Source of the DNA: Leguminivora glycinivorella
Taxonomy: Eukaryota > Arthropoda > Insecta > Lepidoptera > Tortricidae
Length of the DNA stretch: 64,000 nucleotides
Assembly (NCBI RefSeq): GCF_023078275.1
Contig: NC_062978.1
Coordinates: forward strand, 8,198,585-8,262,584
Direction: 5' to 3'
Shown one piece after another: positions 1 through 11,674 of this stretch (within the stretch, counting starts at the first letter, position 1; every line of letters starts with the position of its first letter). Below the pieces are notes generated by a model. It was given only the letters and a program-made list of their open reading frames with translations. It had not been told where the DNA came from and ran no database searches. The position numbers and the translations under genes are program-made.

Positions 1-1
1 C

Positions 2-121
2 AGAATTGTTAAAGTGTATCCTGGTGATGATGATAAGGTGCGCGTGGTAGACCTTTTGGCACCGAATAAAAAGGTGTACAAACGATCATTAAGTGGTTTC
101 GCTGTGTTACCTATAGATTAA
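2..121 (+). CDS. BEL/Pao polyprotein C-terminus (partial)
   Basis: This is an open frame of 39 codons ending in TAA at 119-121; it is cut by the window edge, so no start is visible. It follows the usual pattern of the last residues of BEL/Pao pol after integrase: a Val-rich strand, a charged turn, then KRSLSGFAVLP just before the stop. No catalytic residues lie in the visible part, so activity cannot be judged. Confidence 0.65.
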   Translation, partial: RIVKVYPGDDDKVRVVDLLAPNKKVYKRSLSGFAVLPID

Positions 122-536
122 TTTTGTTGTGTGTATTCTTATGCATTATATTGTAATTGTGCAGGTTAAGTTTAAACCTTAAAAAGGTTATTATTTTTTT
201 CATTACAAACCCTCGAGTTGTAGGTATCTATCTTGTTACAAAACTACTCAGAAGTTATGAGTGTTAATTTATTGCTTTTTCTTGTTTCTCAGCTTATCAG
301 GATTTTGCTGTTATTCTTTTATGGATGATCTTTAACGCTAATAATATCTTGTCTAGTTTGTAATTAACAAAAACATTTAAAGACTTTACTCTTTATTATT
401 TAGTTTTGATTGTAAACTTACATTCTGAAGTGGATTATGCCATGATGCTGGGTTTTCAGTCTATGCCTATTAAAGTAGCATGTTTTGGAACAACTTATAG
501 TTATTTAAAGCGAAGGTTTTCGGCCCCGCCCCAGCA

Positions 537-746
537 TGTTGGAGGATCCAACAGAAATTAAACCTTATTTTTGTCTATGTAGCGGTTGCTATGGAAACGT
601 TTGGTTACAATAGAAAAAAATGTCTTCTTAAATTCCTTCTTGATTCATACGTTGATGTGAGTACATAAAATAAATGGTTGTTCACCCGGCCACACATGGA
701 ATTATTATTTCTCGCCCACTAGAATCAGCTGCACAGCTCTACAACA
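537..746 (+). repeat. Candidate 3' LTR of the BEL/Pao element
   Basis: A 210-bp segment bounded by TGTTGGAGGATCC on the left and CTCTACAACA on the right, so it has TG...CA ends. It contains a polyadenylation-type AATAAA near 668-673. It is preceded by a C-rich stretch rather than a clear polypurine tract. The 5' LTR is outside the window, so the boundaries are inferred from the termini and from the older repeat resuming at 747. Confidence 0.55.
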
Positions 747-905
747 ATAGTGACTTTGGTATTTTTATAAGAACAGCATGCACTTACGTCCAGAATAGTG
801 ACATTTGGTGCAGTGGAACTGTTGGTGATGGTCAGAATCGAAATACGTAATCCAACATTCGCAAGTAGCTTTCACCAGAACCCCAAAGGCGGCGGTTTTT
901 TTTTT
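747..905 (+). repeat. 3' end of a dispersed repeat (same family as 58531-59699)
   Basis: The first part matches the 121-bp unit found tandemly at 58800-59430 (GTGACTTTGGTATTTTTATA, then CATGCACTTACGTCCAGAA). The last part (CCAACATTCGCAAGTAGC then GGCGGTTTTTTTTT) matches the end of the copy at 59640-59699. It is therefore the 3' remainder of the same family, interrupted upstream by the BEL/Pao LTR. Confidence 0.7.
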
Positions 906-1117
906 CTTAAAAATTATTTACAGTTGGTTTATAAGGACCCGATTTCTTTGATATATTTAAGTATTTAAATTTCCTTTTTCATTTTGATATCTTTTACACA
1001 TCCAAATACAATATAAATATTTATGTCTGATTCTACTTCGATTCGGTTATTTATTTTAATGTTTGTTTCAGTATATCTAATGTTTACAAAAAATGATTGA
1101 TCAATCTATTTGACATA
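906..1117. other. AT-rich sequence, nothing recognised
   Basis: Low-GC sequence between two repeats. I see no coding potential, palindrome or known motif. Confidence 0.4.
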
Positions 1118-1590
1118 CAAAAAACCGGCCAAGAGCGTGTCGGGCCACGCTCAGTGTAGGGTTCCGTAGTTTTCCGTATTTTTATCAAAAACTACTGAAC
1201 CTATCAAGTTCAAAACAATTTTCCTAGAAAGTCCTTATAAAGTTCTACTTTTGTGATTTTTTTCATATTTTTTAAACATATGGTTCAAAAGTTATAGGGG
1301 GGGGACGCACTTTTTTTTCCTTTAGGAGCGATTATTTCCGAAAATATTAATATTATCAAAAAACGATCTTAGTAAACCCTTATTCATTTTTAAATACCTA
1401 TCCAACAATATATCACACGTTGGGGTTGGAATGAAAAAAAAAATCAGCCCCCGCTTTACATGTAGGGAGGGTACCCTAATAAAATATTTTTTTCCATTTT
1501 TTATTTTTGCACTTTGTTGGCGTGATTGATATACATATTGGTACCAAATTTCAGCTTTCTAGTGCTAACGGTTACTGAGATTATCCGAAA
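1118..1590 (+). repeat. CCGGCCAAG-type interspersed repeat, truncated
   Basis: It begins AACCGGCCAAGAGCGTGTCG followed by AGGGTTCCGTAG, a start seen on a very common lepidopteran interspersed repeat, and runs to about 1590 where the similarity I recognise stops. A more complete copy, in the opposite orientation, is at 20445-21515, where the same CCGGCCAAG/GGGTTCCG end closes the element. No protein is encoded. Confidence 0.6.
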
Positions 1591-2192
1591 AAGGTATTTC
1601 AAACATACACATGAACATTCGATACCGAAATCGAATTAAGGTGTCTATTCTAATATGTAACCCAAGTTGTGTGAGAATTTTCGTGTGTATTGTAGATTCA
1701 GCAGACGAGTAGCCGGGTCCACAAGGCCCACATAACAGCCGGCTTAAGACTCGCCCGAGCGCGCTCGGTGTTCGCCGCGATTTGCACAATCCGCTCTATC
1801 GCTACACCACACCCGAACCATTTCCTCTATTTCAGTTATAGATCCAACTGATCTCGCAGAAGATTAAATGACTCTTTTGTTTCAAATATCCAATAAGCAT
1901 GTAAGTCCATTGATTTGAACTTTCAGGACTTTTCCTCATTATTAATAACTATACTACGGGACGCAATCGCGTAAAATTAAGATGATATTTATCTCCAATG
2001 TTTCATTTATTTTGTCGACTACAACAATGTTTGGAAGAGATATGTGGGTAGCTCCAAAACCTTGCGTGGCTAAATGTGAGTGTGTTTAGTAAAACGTGCC
2101 ACTTTGTCGGTTACCATTAAGGCGAGATTTACTTGTATCTTTATATGAATTTATAAACAGCTTTATAGCAATCGTCAAAGTGGGACGTTTTC
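1591..2192. other. Unique sequence, no gene seen
   Basis: About 600 bp with one short GC-rich patch (1700-1790). Short open frames on the minus strand have no recognisable content. Nothing supports a gene. Confidence 0.4.
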
Positions 2193-2383
2193 CCGTGCAC
2201 ACTCACAAATGCTGATGTCATCTTAGCTAGTCTTCTCTGAGACTACAGGGACATTGCTGTCCTCAAAAGTCAAAACCGTGCACACTCACAAATGCTGATG
2301 TCATCTTAGCTAGTCAAAGGTAAATCTGAGACTACACGGATTTGTCAAATTCAGGGACATTGCCGTCCTCAAAAGTCAAAACC
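2193..2383. repeat. Two-copy tandem duplication, period about 83 bp
   Basis: CCGTGCACACTCACAAATGC starts at 2193 and again at 2276, and both copies continue through CTTAGCTAGTC and end near CCTCAAAAGTCAAAACC. The second copy holds extra bases (about 108 bp against 83). The high similarity points to a recent local duplication. Confidence 0.75.
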
Positions 2384-2859
2384 CTCGGCACTCGCCATTT
2401 CTGACTTCTCTTAAACACGGTATACAATATTAAGTACTTATATACTTGTACTTGCTTGTACGTAACAAAGGTAAATCAAAATTATACAATTCCAGCTGTT
2501 CGCAGATTTTATTTAATAATATGATCTTTCAACTTTATTCTGACAATAGCTGGATATCATCCACCACAGCTATGAAGCCAGCAGCCTGCTAAAGCCAACG
2601 CTCTTCAAATCGGGTAAAAAGCTTAATTTAACGAAGTTTCATAGTATTCACCTATTAACCGGAATAGGATGGAGTGTCTAAGAAATTCATTCATTTAAAT
2701 GACACCAACCATAAGCCACCAAAATATTTAAAAAAAGATAGTCCTTGATAGGACTAAAACTAAGAATGTGTCGAAAAACACTGTCGGATGTACGATGGAG
2801 GGCATACAACAAAACTTACAACATGAGCGAGGAGAAATGGAGAATGATGAATTTACTAA
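2384..2859. other. Unique AT-rich sequence before the first Helitron
   Basis: No recognisable gene, repeat or palindrome. The last base (A at 2859) is the host base next to the TC end of the Helitron that starts at 2860. Confidence 0.4.
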
Positions 2860-4140
2860 TCTAAATATATAAAAGAAGAAGCTGACTGACTGACTGACTG
2901 ACTGACATATCAACGCACAGCCGAAACCGCTGGTCCTAGAGATTTCAAATTTGGCACGTAGGTTCCTTATATAGTGTAGAGGAGCACTAAGACAGGATTT
3001 TCCAAAATTCACCTCCTAAGGGGGTCAAATGGGGGTTCAAAGTTTGTATGGGGAAACAAGATTAGTTTGACTATTTTATTCGAAACTTCACAGGAAGATT
3101 CCTTAAGACATATGACTGAATACGTGTTTCAGGTTTTTTGAAAATTTAACCCCTAAAAGGGTGAAAGGGGGTGATAAAGTCAAAAAATCAATATGGGTAT
3201 CGTTTTTATGGTTTATCGGGTCGCTGATCACGATAAATACAACGTTTTTAAAATCTAACGACGCGGTAGTGAAATACCTTCTCCCCTGTTGTGGTGCAAT
3301 GGGGTTTAAATATCAAAAAAATATATAAAAGAAGATATTGACTGACTAACTGACATATCAACACACAGCCGAAACCGCTGGTCCTATAGATTTCAAATTT
3401 GGCACGTAGGTTCCTTATATAGTGTAAAGGAGCACTAAGAAAGGATTTTCCAAAATTCACCTCCTAAGGGGGTCAAATGGGGGTTCAAAGTTTGTATGGG
3501 GACACAAGATTTGACTATTTTATTCGAAACTTCACAGGAAGATTTCTTAAGACATATGACTGAATACGTGTTTCAGGTTTTTTGAAAATTTAACCCCTAA
3601 AAGGGTGAAAAGGGGGTGATAAAGTAAAAAAATCAATATGGGTATCGTTTTTAAGGTTTATCGGGTCGCTGATCACGATAAATACAACGTTTTTAAAATC
3701 TAACGAGGTGGAAGTGAAATACCTTCTCACCTGTTGTGGTGCAATGGGGTTTAAATATATAAAAGAAGATATTGACTGACTGATTGACATATCAACACAC
3801 AGCCGAAACCGCTGGTCCTAGAGATTTCAAATTTGGCACATAGGTTCCTTATATGGCGTAGAGGAGCACTAAGATAGGATTTTTCAAGATTCTTCTCTTA
3901 AAAGGGTGAAATGGGGGTTCAAAGTTTGTATGGGGAAACAAGATTAGTTTGACTATTTTATTCGAAACTTCACAGGAGGATTACTAATGAGATATGACTA
4001 AATACATGTTTCAGATTTTTTGAAAATTTGACCCCTAAAAGGGTGAAAGGGGGTGATAAAGTAAAAAAATCAATATGGGTATCGTTTTTATGGTTTATCG
4101 GGTCGCTGATCACGATAAATACAACGATTTTAAAATCGAA
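2860..4140 (+). repeat. Three tandem copies of the Helitron 5' segment (about 434-448 bp)
   Basis: The landmark CCGAAACCGCTGGTCCT lies at 2921, 3369 and 3803, giving periods of 448 and 434 bp. Each copy runs from a TATATAAAAGAAG start through TGACTGAC repeats to GATCACGATAAATACAACG. Only the first copy has the TC terminus. The neighbouring Helitron has one full copy and a short degraded second one, so copy number varies between the two paralogues. Confidence 0.85.
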
Positions 4141-4150
4141 TGAGGTGGAT

Positions 4151-4841
4151 GGTAGGGGTAGGGGTAGGGATTAGGGATAGGGATAGGGATAGGGATAGGG
4201 ATAGGGATAGGGATAGGGATAGGGATAGGGATAGGGATAGGGATAGGGATAGGGATAGGGATAGGGATAGGGATAGGGATAGGGATAGGGATAGGGATAG
4301 GGATAGGGATAGGGATAGGGATAGGGATAGGGATAGGGATAGGGATAGGGATAGGGATAGGGATAGGGATAGGGATAGGGATAGGGATAGGGATAGGGAT
4401 AGGGATAGGGATAGGGATAGGGATAGGGATAGGGATAGGGATAGGGATAGGGATAGGGATAGGGATAGGGATAGGGATAGGGATAGGGATAGGGATAGGG
4501 ATAGGGATAGGGATAGGGATAGGGATAGGGATAGGGATAGGGATAGGGATAGGGATAGGGATAGGGATAGGGATAGGGATAGGGATAGGGATAGGGATAG
4601 GGATAGGGATAGGGATAGGGATAGGGATAGGGATAGGGATAGGGATAGGGATAGGGATAGGGATAGGGATAGGGATAGGGATAGGGATAGGGATAGGGAT
4701 AGGGATAGAAATAGGGATAAAAATAGGGGACGGGGACGGGGATAGGGATAGGGGAGGGACGGGGACAGGGACGGGACGGGGACGGGACGGGGACGGGGAC
4801 AAAGATAGAGATAGGGACGGGGATAAGAATAGGGATTGGGG
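4151..4841. repeat. (GGGATA)n hexamer array with degenerate edges
   Basis: About 90 perfect GGGATA units run from about 4168 to 4708. On the left are GGTAGGG variants (4151-4167); on the right is a mixed zone (4709-4841) of GGGACGG, GGGATA and GGGACA words. G-runs of three or more spaced by three bases recur throughout, so the plus strand could form G-quadruplexes. The long open frames across it in several frames (Ser-Leu, Ile-Pro, Arg-Asp repeats) are a by-product of the repeat. True length may differ from the assembled length. Confidence 0.95.
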
Positions 4842-5475
4842 TCGGAATAATCGGTCGGCAATCAATATCTAGGCAGTGTAAAATGCAGGTGGCTCAGTGG
4901 GAAGGTATTAGTAAGTAGGCATCGGCGAGTATCCTGCATCCGTAATAACTATTACATTCAATGTGCTGTTCGAAGATCGTTGTTTGCTTGCCTTTTATAT
5001 GTTTACGTTTGCAATAAGTATAAGCAAGATGGAAAAAAATTGTAAGCGATAATGCAAAGAAGTACTTTCTACCCTACCATACCCTACCCTACCGACCATA
5101 GCGTCGAGATACTGGCTATGTGGGTTGTATGAAGTTTCCCCAGTATAAATATTTATATAGGTAAAATACATACATATTCGTACCTACTACCTACGCTGTG
5201 GTCGCTGTGTAACAATTCTACAATCATTCCAAGAATTTCTTTAAAAACAATAGTAATATGTGTAAGGTACAGTCAGCCAAAACCGGACCGTAAAGCAAAT
5301 AGATCAGTTACAATGGCCCTCCAATCGAGAATTGCCCCGCTTTACCTTAATCGAAATAATCGCGGACAGATGTACCTACAAAGAAACCTACGGATCCAAA
5401 TGAAAATCTTATTTTTTGTAAACGTTTCAATAAGAATACTTTTATTACGCGGGCGAAGCCGCGGGTAAAAGCTAG

Positions 5476-5643
5476 TAAATAATAAATTTTAAATACATTT
5501 TAAACACATTATAGAAAAACATACTTTGATTCGGCCGGCTCTGGTACCGTTAAAACAGTTTTGAATTTGACAAATCCGTTACGAGTCAGGCCTTACAAAT
5601 ATTAATACCATTTGAATGTAATTCGAATTTGCATAAAGCTTAA
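5476..5643. other. 168-bp spacer between the two Helitrons
   Basis: AT-rich host or older repeat sequence separating the CTAG end of the first element from the TC start of the second. No motif is recognised. Confidence 0.6.
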
Positions 5644-6208
5644 TCTAAATATATAAAAGAAGAAGCTGACTGACTGACTGACTGACTGACATATCAACGC
5701 ACAGCCGAAACCGCTGGTCCTAGAGATTTCAAATTTGGCACGTAGGTTCCTTATATAGTGTAAAGGAGCACTAAGAAAGGATTTTCCAAAATTCACCTCC
5801 TAAGGGGGTCAAATGGGGGTTCAAAGTTTGTATGGGGAAACAAGATTAGTTTGACTATTTTATTCGAAACTTCACAGGAGGATTCCTAAAGACATATGAC
5901 TAAATACATGTTTCAGGTTTTTTGAAAATTTGACCCCTAAAGGGGTGCAAAGGGGTTAAAGTCAAAAACACAATATGGGTATCGTTTTTATGGTTTATCG
6001 GGTCGCTGATCACGATAAATACAACGATTTTAAAATCTAATAAGGTGGAAAAGAAATTTTCTCCCCTGTTGTTGTGCAATGGGATTAAAATATCCAAGTT
6101 TTTATCTTTACTTCTGGTTCAAGAGATTTCAAATTGACACGGAAGTTCCTTAGAGGAGCACTAAGAAAGGATTTTTTTCAAAGTTCACCTCCTAGCATGA
6201 TAATTTGA

Positions 6209-7108
<900 letters not shown>

Positions 7109-7731
7109 GGGGTCGGAATAAATGGTCGGCAATCGATATCTAGGCAGTGTAAAATGCAGGTGGCTCAGTGGGAAGGGATTAGTAATTAGGCGTCGGCGAG
7201 TATCCTGCATCCGTAATAACCATTACATTCAATGTGCTGTAAGAAGATCGTTGTTTTGCTTGCCTTTTATATGTTTACGTTTGCAATAAGTATAAGCAAA
7301 ATGGAAAAAATTGTAAGCGATAATGCAGGGAAGTACTTTTTACCCTACCGACCATAGCGTCGAGATACTGGCTATGTGGGTCGTATGAAGTTTCCCCAGT
7401 ATAAATATTTATATAGCTAAAATACATACATATTCGTACCTACTACCTACGCTGTGGTCGCTGTGTAACAATTTTACAATCATTGCAAGAATTTCTTTAA
7501 AAACAATAGTAATATGTGTAAGGTACAGTCAGCCAAAACCGGACCGTACAGCAAATAGATCAGTTACAATGGCTCCCCAGTCGAGAATTGCCCCGCTTTA
7601 CCTTAATCGAAATAATCGCGGACAGATGTACCTACAAAGAAACCTACGGATCCAAATGAAAATCTTATTTTTTGTAAACGTTTCAATAAGAATACTTTTA
7701 TTACGCGGGCGAAGCCGCGGGTAAAAGCTAG

Positions 7732-9736
7732 TGTATTATAAAGAAAAAATACCTACCTACCTGTGATATGAGATCTTTTACTTTTAAATTAATTCAGTTA
7801 TTGGAGAAACAATGGAAATTTCGTCAACGGCTAAATACAAATGTAACTGAGTATTCGTTAAGTAGGTAGTGCAATTGGCACGTAAATGGCAACATTGGCA
7901 ACTGTCGAATTCTGATCCGTGTGTCGGCATTTATTGCATAGTACGTCTGTAATTTGCATATGTTTGAATAGCAAATGCCGCCGTCACAGTTTCAAGCCAT
8001 TTTAATTGAATAGTTCGATTTATGCTTATGGATTTAACTTGGTATTTTATTGACGAGATGTGTACCAGTTAATTATGATGTATGGGGCTTTAATTTATTG
8101 TTTAATAATATTGTTAATGAGGGGGAGACTGTTTTATACGAGGCTGCAGCGGCACAGACAAAGCAACAGGTGTATATATATTTGGAAGTTATATTTATCA
8201 ATTTGATCTTATTGTCTACAATGACGTCATTGAACATAATTATGTCACTTTTGACATTGATGGATCAGATCCATATCTAATCCAGATCGAACAATTATAA
8301 TTCGAATACCTTCGCCTGCAACTATCGAAAATGATGAGGTGAAGTAGGTAGTTCTATAGACTATAAATATTGAGAAAATGCATTTTATTAAACTTGATTA
8401 GTTATTAGCTTTTTGATAGAATGCATAGCGATAAAACAAAAATGGCAACGTAAAGCAAATTTCGTTGTTATACGTCAGTTGATTGAAGCCGGCACGCGAC
8501 ACGAGAGCAGCCACGCTGGGAACATGCAACATGTAATAAGTTATTTATAAGGATTCGGCTCCGAGAGGCGAGAGGACTTGCGGGTGTCAGATATATGCAC
8601 GTACGAGTGCAACGGGCGAGCTGTGAATCTTGCGCTCCGCATTCATTTTAAGTTTTAAATCCGACTTCATAAAACATACAAATCAACACCAATAAAGCGC
8701 CTAAAGTGCATATTAAAAAGTGTTTTATGGATGTATCTGAAAGGGATGTAAAATTGAAACTGAAGCCATAACTTAGTATGCATTGGGCGGTACGAGACGT
8801 ATAGCGATCGGCCCGCGCGCCTCTGGGGCGAATCTGTGCTCTGCTCACGTTTTTCCAATTGTTTTCTGACGACGAGTATCATTCCTTTAAATCAGATGTC
8901 ATGATTTATAGCTCATCGCGAATGTAACTTGTGTACTAAATCGCACATGGCAAAACGCTTGTAAATTTATGGGCTACATAGTCATTTGGGTAACTGGCTC
9001 AATTTCATACGACACGCACGATCCACAAACGATGAGGTTTTTAGTATTCATGAGTGTCATTGTGATATGGCGTGAAATATGCGTTTTTTTCATTAAGAAT
9101 TCAGATGTAAGGAATCGTGGGGACTGAAACCGATTGTGTTGTCGAGAGGCTTTGGTGTCGCGACGCGCTGAGCCGTGTTATAACGGCGATCAATCACGGC
9201 CGTGGCGGGAGCGGGAGGATGCGAGCACGAACACGCGTATTTAATACATTTGTCAAATTTCTCTTTGATTTGCAACTATTTGTCTTCATGATATACATGC
9301 GCCGGTATCCGATTACATTTGAAACCATAAAATATATCCTATATTTCTGTCATTCATTTCATAGCGAATAGCTAATGCAGGTAATGGGTATTTATTATTT
9401 TATACTTGGCCCTAGCATTTATAGATGTAACTAAACTTAGTAAATGTTCAAAAATGACACTATGTTTAATAATATTAGAGGCGATAAATATATAATGCAG
9501 TTTAACCGGTATAATTTGTGTCCTAAAAACTACCGTTGCACGGCTATCCATCACTTAACGTCAATACTGAGTATCACCAGTGTAAAGTCGGCCTATCAAT
9601 CATTCCTAACCCAATTCGGCCCATTGATATCGAGCTAGTTTTGTGTAATGAATAAATAAACTTAAGTTGTTAAATAATGTAAATATTTTTTGCTATTTAA
9701 CAACGAAAATTTTGATGGGTAAATGTTTATAGATTT
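7732..9736. other. Unique sequence with small GC-rich islands
   Basis: About 2 kb without a repeat I recognise. Three GC-richer patches (8465-8640, 8780-8840 and 9115-9240) contrast with the AT-rich background and could be regulatory or untranslated exon sequence. No open frame exceeds about 85 codons and none has recognisable content. Confidence 0.35.
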
Positions 9737-9988
9737 GACGACCGGTTTGGACAAGTGGGTAGTAATCCTGCTTTCTAAACCGAAGGTTCGAAACCCGGTA
9801 AGTGCATTTATTTGCGTGATTAGCGTAGATAATGGTTCTTCAGTCATAGAATGTATTTAAGTTATTTTTATATTAAGTATATCCATTTAACTTTGTATGA
9901 GAATCAATAACTCAAACTTTTTTGAGCTTATCGTAGGGTTTGGTCAATCTCTGTAAGAATGTCCTATTATATTTATTTATTATTGGGG
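9737..9988 (+). mobile_element. tRNA-derived SINE, near full length
   Basis: The head holds a tRNA-like pol III promoter: an A-box-like TGGACAAGTGGG (9748-9759) and a B box GGTTCGAAACC (9785-9795). After a degenerate middle comes the family tail GTCAATCTCTGTAAGAATG and a short ATTTATTTATT run. The same head occurs on the minus strand at 63396-63555, and the tail recurs at 14590-14672 and 37490-37547. This fits a widespread lepidopteran tRNA SINE. It is degraded and probably inactive. Confidence 0.75.
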
Positions 9989-10165
9989 GCCTGTTATGTC
10001 CCACTGACTCCAAGCTCAGCGTCGGCGAAAGCTGGCGCGATACCGCTCAAGACCGATCAAAGTGGCGTGCTCTTGCTTCTTGTGTTGGAGGCCAAAACTC
10101 ATTTTAGGTTATCTCGCCAGCCAAGTAAGTAGTAGTAAGTATGTCCCACTGCCGGGACATTATAA
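9989..10165 (+). pseudogene. LINE 3' end (ORF2 C-terminal fragment)
   Basis: From about 10029 the sequence translates as SWRDTAQDRSKWRAL and, with frame slips, resembles the last residues of a lepidopteran LINE reverse-transcriptase protein. It is followed by a GTAAGTAGTAGTAAGTA simple repeat typical of a retroposed tail. Only the extreme 3' end is present, so the clade cannot be fixed. Confidence 0.5.
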
Positions 10166-10841
10166 TATTTATTTATTTAGAATTTTATTTATTTATTTAT
10201 TTAAATGTACGATACAGTTAGCAGAACTATTATATTAGTACAGTAGTGTACACAACATAAGTACCTATATAGTTTTACTAAGTGTACAAGCAATTTCAAT
10301 TCCCGCCAGTAACATTTAACGAGTCCAGTTAAGTCGTGAGTGTGCCGAGTCCCACTCCGCCGCCGATGTTGTTTTAGTAGTTCATAATGGCCGCTCTTTG
10401 GTGGACAGAGAATTGTTGCTAATGCAACCTGCGCTAGGGGAAGTTTGCCTATCATATAAATAATAACTCAACACGTAGACCAAAGTCGTTAATGTACATT
10501 AAACCTAACAAACTTGAGGTGACTTAGGGAATACATTTAAAGATACTTTCCTATTAGTAATTTGGTATTTTTAATTCTTTGTACAATGTTTGAAACATTT
10601 AGAATAAGTTATTAGATATTATTGACTAAGTAGATATTTTCACAAAAACATTTTTTTTTCAGTGTGTTGATTTGAGCAATAGTCTATTTTGCTGGGATAG
10701 TGAAACTAAAAATCTTGAAGTAACCTGAAAATGAGAATATGCATTCTACGCAAATCGACAAACATGGGACCTATTTTGCATGTAGCCTATCAGTAAATTT
10801 GAATAGATTCCTATTTTATACGAAAATTTATAACCGATTAA
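10166..10841. other. AT-rich sequence with a (TTTA)n run
   Basis: An ATTTATTTA simple repeat occupies about 10166-10204. The rest is unique sequence with no recognisable gene. Confidence 0.4.
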
Positions 10842-11022
10842 TCCATACTAATATTATAAATGGGAAAGTGTGTGTATCTCTGTTTGTTTATCCGTCTTTC
10901 ATGGCAAAACGGTGCGACGAATTGTCGTGATTTTTTAACTGGAGATAGTTGAAGGGATGGAGAGTGACATAGGCTACTTTTTGTCTCTTTCTAACGCGAG
11001 CGAAGCCGCGGGCAAAAGTTAG
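10842..11022 (+). mobile_element. Short Helitron-type element, 181 bp
   Basis: It starts TCCATACTAATATTATAAA after a host A, contains GTTTGTTTATCCGTCTTTC and ends GCGAGCGAAGCCGCGGGC with the terminal tetranucleotide mutated to TTAG before a host T. The GC hairpin is intact. The same short family occurs at 13175, 20225, 21973 and, inverted, at 32977. Confidence 0.75.
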
Positions 11023-11319
11023 TATGCTATATAGACAGCTACCAACATGTTTACCGGAGGACATCTGGCGAACTTATATCGGGCCGCCACATGTGCAAGG
11101 GTCCACGTCGTCCTCCGATCAAACGCTGACTTAGTCATTCTGTTTCGCGGCGGAAAAATATGTTTTCAAAGAGACGTCCGTTTTGAATAATTCTGTTTTC
11201 ATCTAGAGATATAGCAAGGGATTATTATTACTGTTACTCTTGCTTACTGTAGGCTGCGTGTCGTGACCTTTATTTTAAACAATTCAGAAAAGTAGTGACT
11301 ATATTCTGGCAAAATTACT

Positions 11320-11480
11320 TATAGAATAGAATAGAATAGAATATTTTTTATTCGAAAGCACACAGATAATAAACAATTTTACACTGACATAGAATAGTAA
11401 TAAAGTGCCACGAAATGGCCTCACCTCAGCATATTGCTGTCAATGGAAAAGGGAGTTAGACCCTTCGCCCCTACATGCCC
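11320..11480 (-). repeat. LINE-like 3' tail, minus strand
   Basis: ATAGAATAGAATAGAATA followed by TTTTTTATTCG reads on the minus strand as a 3' untranslated end closing with AATAAAAAATATTC and an (ATTCT)n tail, typical of lepidopteran non-LTR retrotransposons. No coding part is visible. Confidence 0.45.
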
Positions 11481-11541
11481 CTACTGCTTTTGTTTTTATT
11501 ATTCTATGCACTCATAACTTATTCTATGCACGCATAGGTCT

Positions 11542-11674
11542 GGGGGGTTACCATGACGTACTAAAGACGTTCAGTTTAGGTTGAGAGAAAGGGACACAGA
11601 TATAGCAGTTACATAGCTCCGTTCCTCTCTCTCAACCTAAACTGAACGGCTTTAGCACGTCATGGTAACCCCCC
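11542..11674. mobile_element. Foldback MITE, 133 bp
   Basis: GGGGGGTTACCATGACGT at the left is mirrored by ACGTCATGGTAACCCCCC at the right, and the arms continue inward through TTCAGTTTAGGTTGAGAGA and its complement, leaving a short loop. There are few mismatches, so the copy looks fairly young. No encoded protein; no target duplication could be fixed. Confidence 0.8.

Larger units (their letters stand above)
1..746 (+). mobile_element. BEL/Pao LTR retrotransposon, 3' end only
   Basis: The window opens inside an LTR retrotransposon. The end of its polyprotein (2-121) is followed by about 415 bp of AT-rich 3' untranslated sequence and then a candidate 3' LTR at 537-746, starting TGTTG and ending CAACA. 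The polyprotein tail (VYPGDDDKVRVVDL, then VYKRSLSGFAVLP) is typical of the BEL/Pao C-terminus. The element sits in an older repeat that resumes at 747. The 5' part lies outside the window, so the target duplication cannot be tested. The BEL/Pao assignment rests on this tail and the LTR termini. Confidence 0.7.
2860..5475 (+). mobile_element. Non-autonomous Helitron-type element 1, with (GGGATA)n array
   Basis: It starts TCTAAATATATAAAAG and ends in a GC hairpin (CGCGG/CCGCG, 5448-5463), a short spacer and CTAG at 5472-5475, inserted between a host A (2859) and T (5476). TC...hairpin...CTAG between A and T is the Helitron signature. No Rep/helicase frame is present, so it is non-autonomous. 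Inside are three tandem copies of the 5' segment (2860-4140), a hexamer array (4151-4841) and a 3' part nearly identical to that of the neighbour at 5644-7731. Lepidopteran Helitrons of this general form are known; whether this exact family is named I cannot say. Confidence 0.8.

Noticed and set aside
2860..4140. Regular repeats as a possible CRISPR-like array
   Set aside because: Units of about 440 bp without short repeat/spacer structure in a eukaryotic transposon; they are tandem copies of the Helitron 5' part.
4168..4708. GGGATA array as an interstitial telomere
   Set aside because: The insect telomere repeat is TTAGG; GGGATA is a six-base unit inside a Helitron and its paralogue has GGGACA, so a telomeric origin is unlikely.
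4110..4865. Long open frames of 200-250 codons on both strands (Ser-Leu, Ile-Pro, Arg-Asp repeats)
   Set aside because: They are translations of the GGGATA hexamer, which has no stop codon in several frames. No start context, promoter or non-repeat domain supports a protein.
9737..9850. A functional tRNA gene
   Set aside because: A- and B-box-like words are present, but there is no cloverleaf with paired acceptor stem; the SINE tail follows and other copies exist.
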